Positions 25,204 through 33,226 of a DNA stretch of 64,000 nt are shown here, piece by piece (positions within the stretch are counted from its first letter, which is position 1; every line of letters starts with the position of its first letter). The notes under the pieces are model-generated. The model was not told the origin of the DNA. It saw only the letters and a program-made list of their open reading frames with translations, and searched no databases. Position numbers and translations under genes: made by a program. Source of the stretch: Rhizohabitans arisaemae (GTDB taxonomy: Bacteria > Actinomycetota > Actinomycetes > Streptosporangiales > Streptosporangiaceae); NCBI RefSeq assembly GCF_025996515.1, contig NZ_BLRH01000009.1, positions 62,001 to 126,000 of the forward strand, given 5' to 3'.

Positions 25204-26189
25204 GCATCTAGCCCGGTGGTGAAGGCGTTGTGCAGGCCGTCGACGTCGACGCCGGACAGGTGCGGCGCCATCACGTTGATCAGCAGCACGAAGCACGCGT
25301 CCTGCTCCGGGTACATCCACCACTGGCAGCCCGAGGCGCCGCCGTGCCCGTACAGCCGCCGGTCGAGCAGCCCGGGAGCCGAGTGGCGCAGGTTCCAGGT
25401 GAGGCCCCAGTCCTGTCCGGCGTTGACCGGGTCGGGCTGCAGTTTGACCAGGCCCGTCGTCTGCGGGGTCGTCATGGCGGAAAGGGTGGTCGGGTGGATC
25501 AGCCTGCGGTCGCCGCGCAGCAGCGCCCCGCCCAGCGCCAGGAGGTCCTCGGCGCGGGAGAACAGCGCCCCCGCCGGGTGGCGGAGCCGTACGAACGCGT
25601 CGAAGTCGAAGCCCGCACCGAGCAGGTCGAGGCCGTGGACCTCGGCCGCGTCGCACGCCGGGTCGAACGTGATCCGCCCGCCGCCGGGCACCAGCGTGTT
25701 CAGGTCGGAGTCGATCACGTCGGCCACGTCGCGGCCCGTGACGTCGCGGATCATCTCGGCGATCCCGGCGAAGGCCAGGTTGGAGTAGTGGCTGAGCGTG
25801 CCCGCCTCGAACAGCGAGGGCGCGGTGACGAGGTGTTCCACCAGGTCGTCGGGCGTGAGCGTCTGCTCGGCGATGCCGCCGGTGTGGGTGAGCAGGTGCC
25901 AGAGCGTTACGTCGGGCCGCGCGAAGGCCGGCAGGACGTCCCGCAGCGGGCGGCGCAGCGACAGCAGCCCGCGCTCGACCTGGCGCAGGGCGAGCAGCCC
26001 CATGAGCGGCTTGGTCACCGAGAACAGCGCGAAGTGGTCCTCGGTCCTGGTCCCGCGGCCGTCGTGCTCGCCGAACGCCTCCAGCACCTGGATCCCGTCG
26101 GAGGTGGCGGCGCCGAACACCGCGCAGGGCAGCCGCCCCTCCTTGATCTCGCGCCGGACCCAGTCGAGCGCGATGTCGTGAGTGGTCAT
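25200..26189 (-). CDS. Serine hydrolase, class C beta-lactamase/esterase fold
   Basis: 329 aa without a signal peptide. The catalytic SxxK is in LFSVTKPLMG (about residue 58), the YxN is HYSNLAF, and the third motif is HGGASGCQWW. This is the penicillin-binding-protein-like esterase family (PF00144), many members of which are esterases rather than beta-lactamases. Its position between the sugar permeases and the rhamnosidase, with 4-bp overlaps on both sides, suggests it removes ester decorations (for example acetyl or acyl groups) from the imported rhamnoside. Confidence 0.88.
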   Translation of the reverse strand: MTTHDIALDWVRREIKEGRLPCAVFGAATSDGIQVLEAFGEHDGRGTRTEDHFALFSVTKPLMGLLALRQVERGLLSLRRPLRDVLPAFARPDVTLWHLLTHTGGIAEQTLTPDDLVEHLVTAPSLFEAGTLSHYSNLAFAGIAEMIRDVTGRDVADVIDSDLNTLVPGGGRITFDPACDAAEVHGLDLLGAGFDFDAFVRLRHPAGALFSRAEDLLALGGALLRGDRRLIHPTTLSAMTTPQTTGLVKLQPDPVNAGQDWGLTWNLRHSAPGLLDRRLYGHGGASGCQWWMYPEQDACFVLLINVMAPHLSGVDVDGLHNAFTTGLDA

Positions 26190-27004
26190 CCTTTGAGGGC
26201 ACCTTCCGTAAGGCCGGCCAGGACGCGCTTCTGCGCGACGACGTACACCGCCACGAGCGGCAGCGTGGTGAGCAGGACGTGGGCGAAGACGAGGTTCCAG
26301 TTCAGGCTCTGCAGGGTGCCGGAGGCGAACTGGAACAGGCTCAGCGGCAGCGTGGCGTTCGCGCTGCCCTGGAGCAGGAAGAGGGCGAAGAAGAAGTCGT
26401 TCCAGACGTTGATGATCAGGATCACGCCGCCGACGAACAGCACCGGCCGCAGCAGGGGCAGCAGGATGCGGACGAAGATCTGCAGGCGGGAGGCGCCGTC
26501 GATGGCGGCGGCGTCCTCCAGGTCGCGGGGGAACGCCCGGAAGAACCCGGTCGCCAGGAAGATCACGATGCCCAGGCGGCAGCCGGTCATCGTCAGCACG
26601 TAGCCGAGCGAGCCGCCGTCCAGCGACAGGGCGCGCAGCAGGTAGACGGTCGGGATGATCGACGGCGGCAGCAGGATCGACAGCCCCATCGTGAAGTAGG
26701 CCGCCTGCAGCCACCGCGACCGGCTGCGCCCGAACGCCCACGCCGCAGCCGCGCCGAGGAGCACCACGGCCACCATGATCGGCACGGTCACCTTGAGGCT
26801 GTTGAGCAGCCCGGTCAGGTAGCCGCCCCGGTCGAACACGATGCCGTAGTTCTCGGCGATCGCCCACGTCCTGGGCAGGCCGAGGCCCAGTTCGGCGGCC
26901 TCGCCCGCGGGTTTGAACGAGTTGACGACCACGAGCCAGATAGGCACGAGCACCCACGGGATCGCGAAGAGCGTCAGCGCGGTGTACTTGAGGACCGCCC
27001 TCAT
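26186..27004 (-). CDS. Carbohydrate ABC transporter permease (MalG type)
   Basis: 272-aa inner-membrane permease with six hydrophobic segments. The EAA loop is EDAAAIDGASRLQIFVRILL (about residues 180-200), which docks the ATPase. The N-terminus LFAIPWVLVPIWLVVVNSFK and C-terminus VYVVAQKRVLAGLTEGALKG are typical of the CUT1 MalG class. Its start overlaps the stop of the first permease by 4 bp, and its stop overlaps the serine-hydrolase start by 4 bp. No ATP-binding subunit is encoded nearby; a shared MsiK-type ATPase is the usual actinobacterial solution. Confidence 0.94.
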   Translation of the reverse strand: MRAVLKYTALTLFAIPWVLVPIWLVVVNSFKPAGEAAELGLGLPRTWAIAENYGIVFDRGGYLTGLLNSLKVTVPIMVAVVLLGAAAAWAFGRSRSRWLQAAYFTMGLSILLPPSIIPTVYLLRALSLDGGSLGYVLTMTGCRLGIVIFLATGFFRAFPRDLEDAAAIDGASRLQIFVRILLPLLRPVLFVGGVILIINVWNDFFFALFLLQGSANATLPLSLFQFASGTLQSLNWNLVFAHVLLTTLPLVAVYVVAQKRVLAGLTEGALKG

Positions 27005-27855
27005 CCCGCCACCTCCCTGCGCCGCAGCCACCACACGAGGGGCACGGCGGTGGCGATCACCAGCAGGGTCACGGTGAACCCCAGCGCGCTGGCGGAGCCG
27101 AAGAAGCCCTGCCCCCACTGCTGGCGCATCACCACGTTCAGGGCCCGCGTGTGGTCGCCGGGCCCGCCGCCGGTGGTGGCGGCGATCACGTCGTACGCGC
27201 TGAGCGCGCCCACCAGCGTGACCGCCACGTTGAAGGTCAGCGCCGGGGCGAGCATCGGGAACACCACCCGCCGGAACCGGGTCCACGGCCCGGCCCCGTC
27301 GACGGTCGCCGACTCCAGCAGCGACTTCGGGATGGAGTTGAGGCCCGCGATGTAGACGAGGGTGATCAGCCCGCTCCACTTCCACGCGTCGATGAACGCG
27401 ACCACCACCAGCGCGGTGGACGGTTCGCCCAGCCACGCCCACTCGATGCCGAGGGAGGTGTTGACCGCCCCGTCGGGGGCGAGCAGCCCACGCCAGATGT
27501 ATCCGGCGGCCAGCGGCGAGATGAGCGTGGGCAGGAAGAACGCCGAGCGGAAGACGGTGTTGATCCGGCTGGTCCGCTGGAGGGCGAGGGCCAGCGAGAG
27601 GCTGACCGTGTTCTGGATCGCCATGCACAGGATCGCGTACAGCACGGTCACGGTGACCGCGTTGGCCAGCAGGTCCTGGTCGATCAGCGTGCGGAAGTTC
27701 TCCAGCCCGTTCCAGGTGATCTCGGCCCGGAAGCTCGTCCAGGAGGAGAACGCGAACCGGACGTTGAGCAGGAACGGGGCGACGAAGAAGACCGCGACCA
27801 GCACGATCGCGGGCAGGGCCCACAGCAGCCACGCCGCCCTGTTCCGTATCACCAT
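27001..27855 (-). CDS. Carbohydrate ABC transporter permease (MalF type)
   Basis: 284-aa inner-membrane permease of the CUT1 family. It shows AWLLWALPAIVLVAVFFVAP, FLPTLISPLAAGYIWRGLL and the EAA loop LLESATVDGAGPWTRFRRVV. The start at 27855 (ATG) overlaps the binding-protein stop by 7 bp; a GTG at 27852 would give the 4-bp overlap (GTGA) seen elsewhere in the operon and is equally likely. It partners with the 26186-27004 permease. Confidence 0.94.
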   Translation of the reverse strand: MVIRNRAAWLLWALPAIVLVAVFFVAPFLLNVRFAFSSWTSFRAEITWNGLENFRTLIDQDLLANAVTVTVLYAILCMAIQNTVSLSLALALQRTSRINTVFRSAFFLPTLISPLAAGYIWRGLLAPDGAVNTSLGIEWAWLGEPSTALVVVAFIDAWKWSGLITLVYIAGLNSIPKSLLESATVDGAGPWTRFRRVVFPMLAPALTFNVAVTLVGALSAYDVIAATTGGGPGDHTRALNVVMRQQWGQGFFGSASALGFTVTLLVIATAVPLVWWLRRREVAG

Positions 27856-29138
27856 CCGGGCAGCCCTGCCGCCTTGGCCGCCTGCTCGACCTGGGCCTGC
27901 AGCTGGGTCGCCGCCTTCTGCGGGTCCTTCTGCCCGGCGATCAGCTCGGACATGAGCTGGGCCAGCCCGCCCATGCCGGGGATGTCGGAGTTGAAGGCGA
28001 TGACCGCGCCGGTGTCGTACGCCTTCTTGACGTCCTGCAGCACGGACGGGACGCCCTGCGGGTCGGGCACGTCCGTAAGCACGGGGAAGGTCTTGGACGC
28101 GGTGATGTAATCGGCGTAGGCCGGGCCGGTCATGAAGCGCACGAAGTCGAGCGACGCCTTCTCCCGTGCCGCGTCACCGGTCTTGGGCAGGTAGAACGTG
28201 CCGATCGGGCCGGGTGCGTAGGTCACGAGCGGCTTGTCGCTCGACAGGCCGACGAAGCCGACGGACTCGTCGACGGTCTTCTGGTCGCCGCCCGCGGCCG
28301 CCAGGAGTGCCGGGAGCATGTCGGAGTGCTGGGCGACCATGGCGGCCTTGCCGGTCACGAGGGCCTTCATGGAGTCCTCGAACTTGGCGGTGACGATGTC
28401 CTTGTTGAAGCAGCCGTCGGACTTCAGCTTGGCGTAGGCGGTCAGGCCGGCGACGAAGGGCGAGCCCGCGTCGGCCAGCGTGGCGCCGCGGCCCGCGATG
28501 GCCTTGCCGTACGCGTTGGACTGGTTGGCGCCCGCCAGGTAGAGGATGGGGAGGATCTGCACCGGCCAGATCGACCCGCCCGACTCGAAGACCGGCGTGA
28601 CCCCGGCGGCCTTGAGCCCCGGGCAGGCCGCGGCGAGCTCGGCGAAGTTGGTGGGCGGGGTCAGGCCGGCCGCGGTGAAGACCTTCTTGTTGTAGTAGAC
28701 GCCGAAGACCTGGGGGAAGCCGGTGATGGCGGCGTAAACCTTGCCGTTGACGGCCCCGGCGGCCTGGTAGAGGTCGCCGGACCTGGCGATGTACGCCTCG
28801 CCGGTCAGGTCGCGCAGGTTCTCGGCCGGGTTGAGGGCGAGCAGGCCGCTCACCGTCGCGTGGTACTCCAGGATGTCCGGGCGCTCGCCGGTGGCCCACT
28901 TGGTCTGGGTGGTGTCCTCGAAGCCGTCGGACGGGATCGCCACAAGCTCGATCTTGTGGCCGGACTGCTTCTCGAACTTCTTGTACATCTCCAGCAGCGG
29001 CGCCGGATCCGCGCTGTTGTGCCAGAGGGTCAGCTTCACCTGACCGGTCCCCTCCGGGGCGGACGACCCGCAGCCGGTGAGGGACAGGGCGAGGACGGCG
29101 CCGATCGCCGCGCCGAGCAGACGAGATGGTGCTCTCAC
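27849..29138 (-). CDS. Extracellular sugar-binding lipoprotein of the ABC importer
   Basis: About 429 aa, CUT1-type solute-binding protein. The lipoprotein signal SRLLGAAIGAVLALSLTGCG has a clear lipobox. The mature protein begins VKLTLWHNSADPAPLLEMYK and carries GFPQVFGVYYNKKVF, both typical of family 1 binding proteins. AGGAG (29146-29150) is 7 nt from GTG 29138 (VRAPSRLL), which decides this start over a GTG at 29156 and an ATG at 29144. It is the first gene of the rhamnoside operon, divergent from lacI, with two operator-like palindromes in between. Confidence 0.92.
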   Translation of the reverse strand: MRAPSRLLGAAIGAVLALSLTGCGSSAPEGTGQVKLTLWHNSADPAPLLEMYKKFEKQSGHKIELVAIPSDGFEDTTQTKWATGERPDILEYHATVSGLLALNPAENLRDLTGEAYIARSGDLYQAAGAVNGKVYAAITGFPQVFGVYYNKKVFTAAGLTPPTNFAELAAACPGLKAAGVTPVFESGGSIWPVQILPILYLAGANQSNAYGKAIAGRGATLADAGSPFVAGLTAYAKLKSDGCFNKDIVTAKFEDSMKALVTGKAAMVAQHSDMLPALLAAAGGDQKTVDESVGFVGLSSDKPLVTYAPGPIGTFYLPKTGDAAREKASLDFVRFMTGPAYADYITASKTFPVLTDVPDPQGVPSVLQDVKKAYDTGAVIAFNSDIPGMGGLAQLMSELIAGQKDPQKAATQLQAQVEQAAKAAGLPGW

Positions 29139-29170
29139 GCCCATGCTCCTGTTCACGTTAGGGAGAACTT

Positions 29171-29283
29171 TGTAGAACGTTCTCCATTGTTAGGCCACGA
29201 GATATTCGCCCGTCAAGAGGTAGACCTGAGTGGTGTTGGCGAGCTAGCCTCACCTTTCAGAAAAGTGTGTAGTTCGTTCTACG
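29171..29283. promoter_or_regulatory. Two LacI-type operators between the importer operon and lacI
   Basis: TGTAGAACGTTCTCCA at 29171-29186 (core AGAACGTTCT is a perfect palindrome) and TGTAGTTCGTTCTACG at 29268-29283. Both share the GTAGnnCGnnCT pattern with a central CG, typical of LacI-family sites. One lies 33 bp upstream of the binding-protein start, the other 23 bp upstream of lacI, so the regulator probably controls both directions. Confidence 0.7.
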
Positions 29284-29305
29284 AAGACTCCATGAAGGAC
29301 TGCAT

Positions 29306-30316
29306 GTGACGAGCGGACGGGTGACGATCGCCGATGTGGCCAGGCGAGCCGGGGTTTCCACGGCCGCCGTGTCCAAGGTGGTGCGCGGGGCCTACGGCGT
29401 GAGTGCGGAGATGCAGACCAAGGTTACGCAGGCCATCGACGAGCTGGGCTACCGCCCCCACGCCGCGGCCCGCGCCCTGCGTGGGCGCACCTACACCCTC
29501 GGCGTCATGCTCTCGGACACCCGCAACCCGTTCTTCCCCGACATCATCGAGGGCGTCACCGGCCGGCTGGGCGACACCGAGTACCAGGTGCTGCTCGGAC
29601 CCGGCGGGATCGAGCCCAAGACGCAGGCCAGGATGACCGACGCCATGATCGACCGGAGCATGGACGGGCTCATCCTGATCTCGCCGGTCATGACGGACGC
29701 CGAACTCGCCGCCATCGCGGCGGCCGTCCCGGTCGTCGTGGTGGGCAGGCACGGCGGCGCCGCGGCCTACGACGCGGTCGTCGACGACGACGTGATGGGG
29801 GCAAGGCTCGTGGTCGACCACCTGGTCGGGCTCGGGCACACCCGGATCGCGCACATCACCCACCTGGAGCGGGCCCGCGCCCAGGGCCTGCCGCACATGG
29901 TGCGCGCCGAAGGCTACCGTCAGGCGATGCGCGCCCACGGCCTCGCCGACGACGTGCTGGCCACCTCCTTCACCGAGGAGGGCGGCTTCGAGGGCGCGCG
30001 GGAACTGCTCGCGCGCGACGACCGCCCCACCGCGATCTTCGCCGGGGCCGACATCGCGGCGCTCGGCGTGCTGCGCGCCGCCGACGAGGCGGGCCTGTCG
30101 GTGCCGGAGGATCTCTCCGTCGCCGGATACGACAACATCGGCATCGCCTCGCTCAAGCGCATCTCACTCACCAGCGTCGACCAGGACGGGCACGTGATCG
30201 GGGCGACCGCCGCCCGCCTGCTCGTCGAACGCATCGAGGGACGCACGCGTTCGGTGACGTCGTCGGTGTCGCCCACGCTGATCGTCCGCGGAACCACAGG
30301 ACCGCCTCGCCGCTGA
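29306..30316 (+). CDS. LacI family transcriptional regulator of the rhamnoside operon
   Basis: 336 aa. The N-terminal LacI helix-turn-helix with hinge is VTIADVARRAGVSTAAVSKV, followed by ELGYRPHAAARALRG. The effector-binding domain carries TLGVMLSDTRNPFFPDIIEG, HTRIAHITH, DDRPTAIFAGADIAALGVLR and LSVAGYDNIGIASLKRISLT. The GTG start is preceded by AAGGA 6 nt away. It is divergent from the importer operon and presumably represses it until a rhamnose-containing ligand binds. Confidence 0.95.
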   Translation: MTSGRVTIADVARRAGVSTAAVSKVVRGAYGVSAEMQTKVTQAIDELGYRPHAAARALRGRTYTLGVMLSDTRNPFFPDIIEGVTGRLGDTEYQVLLGPGGIEPKTQARMTDAMIDRSMDGLILISPVMTDAELAAIAAAVPVVVVGRHGGAAAYDAVVDDDVMGARLVVDHLVGLGHTRIAHITHLERARAQGLPHMVRAEGYRQAMRAHGLADDVLATSFTEEGGFEGARELLARDDRPTAIFAGADIAALGVLRAADEAGLSVPEDLSVAGYDNIGIASLKRISLTSVDQDGHVIGATAARLLVERIEGRTRSVTSSVSPTLIVRGTTGPPRR

Positions 30317-30328
30317 GAACCGACCGCT

Positions 30329-30356
30329 CGTCGGCGGCCCCGCTGGGCCGCCGACG
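30329..30356 (+). terminator. Perfect hairpin terminator after lacI
   Basis: A 12-bp perfect stem (CGTCGGCGGCCC with its complement) and a CGCT loop, 12 bp past the lacI stop. There is no U-tract. Confidence 0.75.
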
Positions 30357-30432
30357 CCTCTGAGAAACCAACCGCACGTCGGGGGATTGTCGCGGGCCAC
30401 GGATTAAAACGATTCAATGGAAGGACCCCCAC

Positions 30433-32016
30433 GTGAGACGACTCGCTCTCCTCGCCCTTCTCCTCCCACTGATGGTCGCGCCCACACAATCGGCGGCCGC
30501 CCAGGCCGCCACTCTGAACTGCCCGGTCAGGGTCGACCCCGCCGCGTTCGCCTCCGAAGCCCGCCTGGGCACCCTGGCCGAGCAGCAGGAGGCGTTCGGC
30601 CCCAGGCCGACCGGTTCCCCCGCGCACGCCGACTACATCGACTGGCTGGAGGCCGAGATGGCGGCCATCCCCGGCCTCCAGTTCTCCTCCCTCCCCTACG
30701 CCATCGACCGCTGGGACAGCCTCGGCACCGGTCTGACCGTCGGCGGTACGGCCGTACCGGTCGCGGCCCCCGTACCGTTCTCCTCCTCCACCGGCGCGGG
30801 CGGCGTCTCGGCGCCGCTCGTCCACCTGGCCGCGGGGACGAACATCACCGCGGCCAACGCCGCCGGGAAGATCGTCGTCCGGGACCTGCCGTGGACCAAC
30901 GTGCCCAACCTGCTCTTCTATCCGCCCACCCTCGGCTACTCCATGTACGACCCCGGCCTCACGATCAACCTGCTCGGCTCGGAGTCGATGGAGGCCCCGG
31001 CCGCGACCGACGCCGACCTCAAGGCGGCCGCCGCCGCGGGCGCGGTGGGCGTGATCGAGGTCAGCCAGCTCCCGCACGCCCAGATCCAGGGCATGTACGC
31101 GCCCTACGAGGGCCTGCCGTACGGCGTGCCGGGCGCGTACGTCGGCGCCGACCAGGGCAAGCAGATCAAGGACGCGCTGGCCGCCGGGCAGCAGGTCCAG
31201 GCCACGCTGACCGTGAACGCCGCCTGGACGCCGACCACGACCCGCACCCTGCTCGCGACGCTTCCCGGCGGGAGCGCCCAGAAGATCGTCGTGGAGAGCC
31301 ACACCGACGGCATGAGCCCGGTGTGGGACAACGGCCCGCTCACCATGATCGAGATGGCCCGCTACCTGTCGTCGCTGCCGGTGGAGTGCCGTCCGCGCAC
31401 CGTGCAGTTCGCGTTCGTGACCGGCCACCTCTACCAGCACCTGACCGGCCCCGACGTCCGCGAGGGCGGCGCGGGTCAGCTCGCCGCCCAGCTCGACGCC
31501 GAGTACGACCAGGGCGGGGTCTCCTCCGTCGTCGTGGTCGAGCACCTCGGCGCCAAGCGCTACGACGCGGTCGCCAGGCCGAACGGCCTGCCGGGCAAGC
31601 AGCTCGTCGCCAACCCCACCCTCACCGAACTGCTGATGGTCCCCGTCAGTGAGAGCACGCCGCTGCGCGAACTGGTCAAGGGCCACATCCAGTACTGGGA
31701 CGTACGGCGCACCGCGATCCTCAAGGGCCTGTCGGCGGCCGACCTCGCCACGGTGCCGCGCCACTGCAGCTTCGGTGGGGAGGGCACGCCGTACAACCAG
31801 CACCTGCTGCCCGTCATCTCGCCCATCGCCGCGCCCAAGACGCTGTTCTCGCCGCAGTTCGGCGCCGAGGCGATCGACCTGCCGATGATGCGCAAGGCGT
31901 CGCTCGCCTTCACCGACGTCGTGCTCGACCTCGGCCCGATGGCCCAGTCGGCCGTCGCGGGCGACGTGACCGCCATGCGCCAGCAGCGCACCTCCGGCAC
32001 GCCGGGGTGTGCGTGA
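30433..32016 (+). CDS. Secreted M28-like peptidase-fold protein with PA-type insert
   Basis: 527 aa. The signal peptide MRRLALLALLLPLMVAPTQS ends near AAAQA. A PA-like insert (AGKIVVRDLPWTNVP, then AAAAGAVGVIEVS) interrupts the fold, as in secreted M28 aminopeptidases. The M28 core shows KIVVESHTDGMSPVWDNGPL with the first His and the bridging Asp, but the position of the usual catalytic Glu-Glu is AFVTGHLYQHL, which lacks them. Either the ligands are rearranged or the protein is non-catalytic. The GTG start has AAGGA upstream. The next gene is also exported. Confidence 0.7.
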   Translation: MRRLALLALLLPLMVAPTQSAAAQAATLNCPVRVDPAAFASEARLGTLAEQQEAFGPRPTGSPAHADYIDWLEAEMAAIPGLQFSSLPYAIDRWDSLGTGLTVGGTAVPVAAPVPFSSSTGAGGVSAPLVHLAAGTNITAANAAGKIVVRDLPWTNVPNLLFYPPTLGYSMYDPGLTINLLGSESMEAPAATDADLKAAAAAGAVGVIEVSQLPHAQIQGMYAPYEGLPYGVPGAYVGADQGKQIKDALAAGQQVQATLTVNAAWTPTTTRTLLATLPGGSAQKIVVESHTDGMSPVWDNGPLTMIEMARYLSSLPVECRPRTVQFAFVTGHLYQHLTGPDVREGGAGQLAAQLDAEYDQGGVSSVVVVEHLGAKRYDAVARPNGLPGKQLVANPTLTELLMVPVSESTPLRELVKGHIQYWDVRRTAILKGLSAADLATVPRHCSFGGEGTPYNQHLLPVISPIAAPKTLFSPQFGAEAIDLPMMRKASLAFTDVVLDLGPMAQSAVAGDVTAMRQQRTSGTPGCA

Positions 32017-32107
32017 GCGTCGGCACACCGTCGGGCCGCAGATCTCACCGATCGCACTTCCCGCTCTTGGAAGACGTTCACGTCTCCCCACAACCCACGA
32101 GGTGACC

Positions 32108-32965
32108 ATGGAGAACTTCACCCGCCGGCAGGCGTTGCGGGCAGGGGCGCTCGGCCTCATGTCGGCCGGATTCCTGTCGTGGACCACCGAGGCAGGCGCC
32201 GCCTCCACCATCGAGACGATCTACAAGGCGGCGGGTCCGTGGCCGGTCGCCACCGGCACCTCGGGCGGCCACCGGCTCTACTACCCCGCGACCCTGGGCT
32301 CGGGCGGCGTCACCCACCCGATCGTCACCTGGGGCAACGGCTCGTGGGCCACCCCCGACAACTATCCGGGGCTGCTCAACCACCTCGCCTCGTGGGGCTT
32401 CGCGGTGGTCGCCTCCACCGACACGACCACGGGCACCGGCGCCGAGATCCTCGCCGCCGCCCAACACCTCGTCAGCCTCGACACCGACCCTGCAAGCGTC
32501 TTCCACGGCAAGCTGAACACCACCCAGGTGGCCGCCGTCGGCCATTCCCAGGGCGCGGGCGGGTCCGTCAACGCGGCCAACGACTCCGCCGGGCTGATCA
32601 AGACCGTGGTGCCGATCGCCGTGCCCGCGCCGTGGATGGCGAGCCCGGGAGACGAGTTCTCCGTCGCCGACCTGACCTGCCCGGCGCTCTTCCTCAGCGG
32701 CGCGAACGACTGGCTGATCTCCTCGGCCGCGACCCTGCAGGGCTACTACGACCAGGCCGGCGCCGGAGCGGGCAAGGCGCTGCTCAAAGGCGCGGGGCAC
32801 AACGACATCCAGAACACCGGCGGGGCCTTCCTCGGCTATGTGACCGCCTGGCTGAGGTACCGCCTCCAAGGCGACACCCAGGCCCGCGGGGCGTTCGCCG
32901 GCGGCACCCCCGAACTCCCCACCAACACCGCCTGGCAGAACCAGGCCCTCAAGAACCTCACCTAG
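32108..32965 (+). CDS. Secreted alpha/beta hydrolase (dienelactone/cutinase/PET-hydrolase-like)
   Basis: 285 aa. The N-terminus FTRRQALRAGALGLMSAGFL resembles a Tat signal, cleaved near EAGAAS. The nucleophile elbow is GHSQGAGGS, the acid is in LFLSGANDW and the His is in KGAGHNDI, forming a complete triad in the usual order. The compact, lidless layout and HPIVTWGNGSWATPDNYPGL resemble cutinase/PETase-type and dienelactone hydrolases. The substrate cannot be decided from the sequence. The ATG at 32108 is preceded by GAGGTG; an upstream in-frame start is rejected. Confidence 0.8.
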   Translation: MENFTRRQALRAGALGLMSAGFLSWTTEAGAASTIETIYKAAGPWPVATGTSGGHRLYYPATLGSGGVTHPIVTWGNGSWATPDNYPGLLNHLASWGFAVVASTDTTTGTGAEILAAAQHLVSLDTDPASVFHGKLNTTQVAAVGHSQGAGGSVNAANDSAGLIKTVVPIAVPAPWMASPGDEFSVADLTCPALFLSGANDWLISSAATLQGYYDQAGAGAGKALLKGAGHNDIQNTGGAFLGYVTAWLRYRLQGDTQARGAFAGGTPELPTNTAWQNQALKNLT

Positions 32966-33226
32966 GAACCACGAAGGCGGATCCGACGCGGCGTGGATCC
33001 CTCACCGCCGGCGCTCGACGAGACGAGCGGCTGGGCCAACCTGGTCGCCACCGAGCAGGGGAACGCCATGACCCGGCTGAGGAGCGACCCGACCAGGTCC
33101 CCCTTGGCCGGGCCGTCCCCCGAGCCACTCGTCGCCGGACAGCCGCCCCCGGCCGTACCGGCGATCCCGGCCGGCCACCCGGGCACACCATGATCTTCAA
33201 TGAACGCACCGACCGGAGGTTGTGAC

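Noticed and set aside
25200-26189. Beta-lactamase resistance gene
   Set aside because: The fold and SxxK/YxN/HGG motifs fit, but the lack of a signal peptide and the overlap with sugar-import and GH78 genes point to an esterase.
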